Origin: Ascaphus truei
Taxonomy: Eukaryota; Chordata; Amphibia; Anura; Ascaphidae
Length of the DNA: 64,000 nt
Direction: 5' to 3'
NCBI GenBank assembly: GCA_036426205.1
Contig: CM071568.1
Location: 115,407,504 to 115,471,503 of the forward strand
The position numbers and the translations under genes are program-made. Positions 58,975 to 64,000 of this stretch are shown here, one piece after another; the stretch's first letter is position 1; every line of letters begins with the position of its first letter. The notes below the pieces were generated by a model that saw only the letters and a list, made by a program, of their open reading frames with translations, did no database searches and was not told where the DNA came from.

Positions 58975-59042
58975 GGCACCAATCAGGGGACCGTGGGAAA
59001 ACATTTGACCAAAAATGTGATGTCATAGGGCCTATAAAAGGC
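58975..59042 (+). promoter_or_regulatory. Promoter-like block, right arm of element D
   Basis: CCAATCAGGGG, AAAAATGTGATGTCATAGG and TATAAAAG (59033-59040) in order. It points away from the left-arm block, giving a divergent pair around the palindrome centre. Confidence 0.5.
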
Positions 59043-59064
59043 CTACTGTCGCCTATTTTGAAAT

Positions 59065-59331
59065 AGTCGCCGAGGAGGGAACATCTCCCTCCTAAGCAAG
59101 AGAAGAAGGGCGGGTGTGTAAAGAAGGATGGAAGAAGATGGAAGGAAGATGGGAAGAAGCAGAGATGAAGAAGATGCGAAGAAGATGGAAAGAAGATGAA
59201 GAAGACCCCAGAAGACCCCCCAAAGAAGAAAGAAACACAGAGTGGATGTGTTATGTTTTTATTTGATGGCTTACCGTGGATGGTTCTGTGCTTCGGGTCG
59301 CTTGGATTTCTGGAGAGTGGACATGCTACTG
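59065..59331 (+). other. First-exon-like block, right arm of element D
   Basis: A GAAGAAGATGG-rich purine tract, then GAGAGTGGACATGCTACTG and a GTGAGTAAA donor at 59332. T-rich intron-like DNA follows. A short frame from 59242 runs through the donor. Confidence 0.4.
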
Positions 59332-60259
59332 GTGAGTAAAATAAAAGAAAAGTTTATTATTTTAACTTTTACAGGTTTTTATGATTTTTTCATTATTGTC
59401 TTTATTTTTCCACTCCCATTTAATCCCGTTAATGTATATATATATGTATATAATACATTCACGGACACGGAATGTGTTGTGTATGATGTGTGAAGTTTGT
59501 AGGAATGGGCTTTGTATTTTATGATGTATTATTGCCCCTGGATGGTATGTTAATCTACTGTATGGATAGACAACAGGGCTAATAATTGATTGTTTGGCTC
59601 ATGTTAGGTTCTTTTCATTTAGGGGATAATGTATTTAGCTCTTTATTTTGTCATTATGTGAAATAATGTAATTTGTTTTAGCTAATGGATTCTTTATGGT
59701 AGTAGATTTAAGATTAGAATGATGGTGGTTACTTTAAATTAGAATTGTTTTGGCAATGGTTTGGCTTTAGCAATTGAATAGGGAATTGTATAATTGATTT
59801 GTATTGTATTTTAATTGTTTGAGGAAATGGATTAATTGATTGATGCTAATTGTATTGATGTTGGTTAGTTTCTAATTGATTTTCAGGATGGCATTGGTGG
59901 TTAGGGGACATTGTTCATAGTGTATTTTATTGTTACATATATTTTGCCTAGTTTTATATGATGCACAGATTAATTGCATCATGTACACACTCAATGCAAT
60001 TGTGTGACATTTCATAGACATTTGTGTAGCTGCAGTTTGTTTTTCTTTATATTTGCATTGGCTGCTGGATTTATTTTAACATGCAATGTGGTGGTTTTAA
60101 GATAAAAAATTCATGTTTTTATTTGTGGATGTTTTATGTGTTTCATAATGAGCAAATAAAATATTATGCATATCTGGATAATAGTTATTTTGCACATTAT
60201 TGTACTGTAGGTGTTGGGGGGGGATGTATGTATAGGTCCAGTTTATTTATTTTACATTC

Positions 60260-60790
60260 AGGGTTGGTTCCTTGTTCTACGTCAGACCTCTGGAGACCAC
60301 CTGCGGTCTCCTCGGGTATCTCACGGGTATCAGGCTGGTGGTTCCATGGGTGACACCTGCGGGGATGAAGCGGTGGTCCCACATCTGTGGGGGCACCGCG
60401 GACCCGTAGTCTGCGGGGAAGAACCGGTGGTCCCACATCTGTGGGGGCACCGCGGACCCGTAGGTGCGGGGATCAAGCGGTGGTCCCACATCCGTGGGGT
60501 CCCTGCAGACCCGTAGTGAGCACTCGTGAGTTCCCCAGACCCCCGTGAGAACCACCCGAGGCCCTGCAGACACCTGTGGGTCTGACCCGGGGCTCCCAGA
60601 CATCCGCGGGCCTACCGTGGGGACCAAATTGTGGCCCACAGTGACCCAAGGAGACCACCTGGGGGCCATGGCGCTTGGCGGGACCCACCAACAGGCCTCC
60701 AGAACCTGTGTGAAACAAGTTGCTGGTACCCTGTAGGTCTGTCAGGTGACCCGCCAGCCCGCCGGGAACTCGCGTGGGGCTGGGGTATGA
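60260..60790. repeat. GC-rich minisatellite after an acceptor-like site
   Basis: TTTATTTTACATTCAG ends at 60261. Units GAAGCGGTGGTCCCACATC and GGGGGCACCGCGGACCCGTAG then repeat, as at 50220. The block ends before AAAAGAATAAATC, a possible poly-A signal context. Confidence 0.7.
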
Positions 60791-61041
60791 ACCCTGTATG
60801 TAAAAGAATAAATCATGTATTTATGAGGGGGCACAGGGGGTGGGTAATGTATTTAATAAATAGAATGATGTTTATTGTGGGGCTGTGTATTGTTTTTATT
60901 GTGGGTACTGGGGGTGGGGGGAGGGTTTTTTGGCCCCAAGGGTATGTGGGAAGGCCTCCCTTGTGGGTAGTGGGTGAGGGTGGTTAGGCCACACGGGGTG
61001 TGGGAGGTATGTAGGCCTCCTGAGTGGTGGGTGAGGGTGGG

Positions 61042-61094
61042 TTAACCCTTAATGACTGAAGCGGTTAATAACCGCAATGATGATTAAGGGGTTA
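61042..61094. repeat. CCCCTTAAT hairpin
   Basis: TTAACCCTTAATGACTGAAGCGG pairs with CCGCAATGATGATTAAGGGGTTA. Mirror partner of 57122-57175. Confidence 0.75.
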
Positions 61095-61147
61095 GGGGAC
61101 ATTACATTGGCTATTGTAATTGTTGTGCATGTTTTGCATCACTGTAG

Positions 61148-61207
61148 GGGCATGGGCAGAATGAAGATGAGGATGAAGATGGCCTTCATCGTGGGTGCCT
61201 GTAAAAG
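61148..61207 (+). other. Exon-like micro-block (copy 7, right arm of element D)
   Basis: GCATCACTGTAG precedes 60 bp reading GHGQNEDEDEDGLHRGCL and then a stop near the end, followed by a GTAAGTG donor. The stop just before the donor argues against simple read-through into the next block. Confidence 0.5.
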
Positions 61208-61379
61208 GTAAGTGTAATATATTTTGAATGTATTTATTGAATGTTATATGTATTTAAAATGGCCAAATGCATTATTATCCATATGTGGATAATAGTAATT
61301 TTGGCCATTACTGTATAGTATGGGTTAGGGGGGTGTATTTAGTTATAATTGTTGTTTCTTATTTTTGGAGGTGCAACAT

Positions 61380-61530
61380 TGGTATCGCAGGCCCGCGTGT
61401 ACCCCGGGACTCCCGCGGGGACCTCCAGACTCCTGCGGGGTCAGCCGGGGACACCCACATAACCCCCCGGCTCCGTTGGGACCCCCGTGGGGTCAGCCGG
61501 GGACACCCGCCGGCCTGCTGTATGGGTTTT
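61380..61530. repeat. Short GC-rich minisatellite near the right end of element D
   Basis: After ATTGGTATCGCAGGCCCGC come GGGACTCCCGCGGGGACC and GGGTCAGCCGGGGACACCC units. The frame starts HWYRRPA, shared in style with the other minisatellite starts (GGTACCGCAGGCC). Confidence 0.6.
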
Positions 61531-61853
61531 GCGCACGCAAATTTAAAAAGCCAGAATTTTTTCTAAGTCCAGATTTCTTTGCGTCTACTCTGACCTGGCG
61601 TGTTCTGATCAACACAACTTTCGCGTTTGCTAAGGTTGCGTTGCTTAGTGCATCCCGCTTAAGGGCAGAATTTCACGCAAACAGGGTTGCGATCGAGCAA
61701 AGTTGGACTTAGAAAAAAACCCTGAAAAAAGTAATTTTTAGACCGCAAAGTGCCTGTTTGCGTTGCTTAGTGCATCGGGTTGAGCCAAAAATCACGATCG
61801 AAGAGCACTTTGCGGTCTAAATGTGACTTAACGGAGCTTAGTGCATAGCCCCC

Positions 61854-63229
61854 ATAATCTGCACTCAGACAGTTGCTTAGCCCTTTTGAGTCACTGTGGG
61901 ATTACAAAATGCTTCCCGTAATCAGCCCTTGCCCCCTGTGCTTTAGAGTACCTTTCTTGCTACATCTGCAGTTCTTTTTCCACCTGTTCTATTACTTTAT
62001 TGAATTAATTCAACTTTATGCATTGCTTGTTTAAATACATTATTTGTCCAACTGCAAATTCGTTGAGATCTTCCCTGGCTTCCACTGCTTGTCTGCCTGC
62101 TATGGGTTGATCCATTGACACGTGTACCAGCTTTTCTTGTCTTCATTGCTTGCTTTCTCTGTACGTTTTAATTCCCACTCAGTTGAGGTCCCTAACCTCT
62201 TCTTTATTCAGCCATTTTCTATTTCTTCCTGCAATTGCTGCCTCTCATAACAGTACTTCTCAGGAGTCTTGTCTTGCTTTCAAACCATGTGGTCCCTGTT
62301 GCAGGTTCTCTCAAAAAGGTAAATAGGATGCACATTTTGTGTGAATAATTGTATGATTACTTGTGAACACAGATTTGCATCAGTTAGTGAAACACTCCCC
62401 ACGTAACAATATGTAAATATAAGTGACTAGTCCATGTTTTATTAATAACTGGATGCACCCACCCCTTAATAAAAAAACGAATGTGATGCCGTTGATAATG
62501 ATACAGTAAATGTTACACATCCATTACTTTAAAGGTGTTATTTATTCTTGCTTGATAAAAAAATGTTTTTTTGGTGCATGAAGATATATTTAACTCTTTT
62601 GCAATTAAGCAAGAATAAATGGAAAAAAATGGACATGTAACATTCCTAGTTGTCAAAAAGAGTTAATTCTAGATACATTGTTTTATTATCCTACCACATG
62701 CATTCATTTTAGGGCACAAACAATGATTATAGTGTGTCATGTTCCTTCCCTAGCCACATCTAAAACAGGCCAACAAGAACAGTCTAAAAACAAATGATGT
62801 GAACATAATATGTATCAAGGGTCCTAGATTAGTCAGGGGATGACCATTGAAAAGCCAGTATACGGTATATTCAGAAAACAGTAAAGTAGTACATTTTATT
62901 GGTAGTCTTTATTCTTTTCTTTTGCTCCATTTACTTTTTAAAACATTTCTGGAAATGGATTATAAAATGCAATGTAGTATACTGTCACTATTCCAAAATA
63001 AAAGCAAAAAAAAAAAAAGAGATGAACTCACTGCACATCACACAATTAGCTTACATTTCTTGCATGTTTCTCTCTGAGCTATGCAACATAAAATTAGAAA
63101 AAAGTGCACAACGTAGGGATGATTTGAAACAACAACAAATGAATATATAAATAGCTGTTGTTCTCTTTCACTGTCATAATAAAATAAACTAAAATGATAA
63201 ATTAATTTAAAAATTGTATAATACGTAAT
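61854..63229. other. Stretch without recognised gene
   Basis: Continuation of the DNA interrupted by element D. It is C/T-rich to about 62300 and AT-rich after that. Short frames near 62900 have no domain. Confidence 0.4.
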
Positions 63230-64000
63230 TGTAAGGGATCGGGGAGCGCGCCCCCCGCAGCACACTCCCTCCTTACCTGATGTCTCGCGCAACCCGCCGT
63301 CCTTATAGTGCGTGCGCGCTCCCTCAAGAGCTTTCTAGATGTCACGGAGTCTGGCTCTGCCCCCCGTTTGCAACGCGCATCAGCGTCACACGGCGCACAC
63401 ACTTGACACGTATGCACTGCTCCCAAGCTGCATGCAAACTTTCCTAATCATGCCCACCTGTCTACTGTATCTCTCCTCCTATGCGTGCCTCCACGGAGGC
63501 TGCGCCTCCACTCCGTCCCCCTTTCTCATTGGTCATGCTCTCCCATATATGCTCAGCTGTGCCACTTGCACTTTGGCTGAGCATAGTTCCAGTTAGCACT
63601 GTTCTCCCACTTCCTGGTTCCTTGTCCTGCCTTGCCCTGTCTCCTAGCTCCTTATCTCAGATTGACCTCCTGTATACCGACCCGGCTATTACTTTAGACT
63701 CCGCTCTTCTGGCTTACCGACCTGGCTTATCTCTGACCTTCCGCATCTCTCCAATGCTGACCATGGCTTACGGACCTCTACGCTTCTACTGTCTCCAACC
63801 CCTGACCATGGCTAAATGGACTCTGACCATTCTACCGGCTCCTACCTCAGACCTCGGCAAGTACCTAAACATTCTACTCTCTCCAATCCTGATCCGGCTG
63901 CCTGACCATCCACACTCCAGACGTGCCCCGTGGCTGTGGGTGGCGTTTATACCCATTGCCACCTCAATACCGGGATCCTGTCTTGTTTGTGGTGAGTACA
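63230..64000 (+). mobile_element. LTR of a gypsy-like element, running to the window end
   Basis: Starts TGTAAGGGATCGGGG, close to the solo LTR (TGTAAGGAATCGGGG, complement of 12707-12721), and shares the GGCAAGTAC...ACCATTC/AACATTC segment near 63856. Its end is not clear within the window. Whether it is solo or heads a full element cannot be told here. Confidence 0.55.

Larger units (their letters stand above)
55929..61853. mobile_element. Fold-back-type element D, 5.9 kb, giant palindrome
   Basis: Terminal inverted repeats of at least 20 bp (GGGGGCTATGCACTAAGCTC at both ends). ATA flanks both sides, a possible 3-bp duplication. Most of the interior is one inverted repeat centred near 58.7 kb. 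For example, 57410-57470 (TTAAAACCACCACATTGC) mirrors 60060-60110. The right arm has a minisatellite block (about 60225-60900) that the left arm lacks. No transposase frame is visible. Confidence 0.75.

Noticed and set aside
3636..61094. Spaced palindromic repeats as a CRISPR-like array
   Set aside because: Copies are kilobases apart inside eukaryotic transposons, with no uniform spacers and no cas-like genes.

Overview
The window reads as repeat-dense, non-coding vertebrate DNA, most likely from a frog or another amphibian. The evidence is the mix of elements: L1, CR1/L2-like and RTE-like LINEs, a Penelope-like element, Ty3/gypsy pol and LTR pieces, a MIR-like CORE-SINE, MITEs, and very large fold-back elements rich in CCCCTTAAT hairpins. 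I see no intact host protein gene, tRNA, rRNA or CRISPR array. Most long open frames are transposon coding sequence, minisatellite read-through, or frames inside GT/CA microsatellites.

Layout. 0-3 kb: AT-rich DNA with a 336-bp MITE (452-787) and an L2-like LINE tail. 3.0-6.3 kb: first fold-back-type element, with minisatellite, hairpins and exon-like blocks. 9.8-12.7 kb: a minus-strand 3' LTR with polypurine tract, followed by a decayed interior with myosin-rod-like and IQ-motif-like coding pieces, then a solo LTR with a perfect TACAG target duplication. 13.7-14.1 kb: a small palindromic insert with a 14-bp target duplication. 14.6-29.6 kb: a large rearranged block. A 5'-truncated Penelope-like element carries a GIY-YIG endonuclease frame and a hammerhead ribozyme motif. 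It is followed by a roughly 5-kb arm (L1 piece, fold-back DNA, GT repeat), a second decayed Penelope copy, and then the same arm in inverted orientation.

29.9-38.0 kb: a full-length minus-strand L1 of about 8.1 kb between 15-bp target duplications. ORF1 has one in-frame stop and ORF2 has three, with no frameshift. It has an unusually long, CpG-rich inter-ORF region. 39-43.6 kb: a CR1-like endonuclease piece and a 5'-truncated minus-strand Ty3/gypsy element with its 3' LTR. 44-47 kb: GA microsatellite, CORE-SINE, solo-LTR-like block, RTE-like tail. 47.6-53.2 kb and 55.9-61.9 kb: two nearly complete fold-back elements with terminal inverted repeats. From 63.2 kb to the end: the start of another LTR of the same family as the solo LTR.

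The most unusual content is a gene-like cassette that recurs inside the fold-back elements. It consists of a CCAAT/CRE/TATA promoter-like block, a purine-rich first exon ending in a GT donor, a 51-63 bp exon-like block (AG ... GTAAGT or GTGAGT) whose frame reads an acidic peptide around D/E-E-D-G/A-L-H, and then a GC-rich minisatellite block after a further AG and before AATAAA-like signals. In the 55.9-61.9 kb element two such cassettes point outward from the palindrome centre. I did not recognise a family for it. Whether it is transcribed, spliced or translated is inference.
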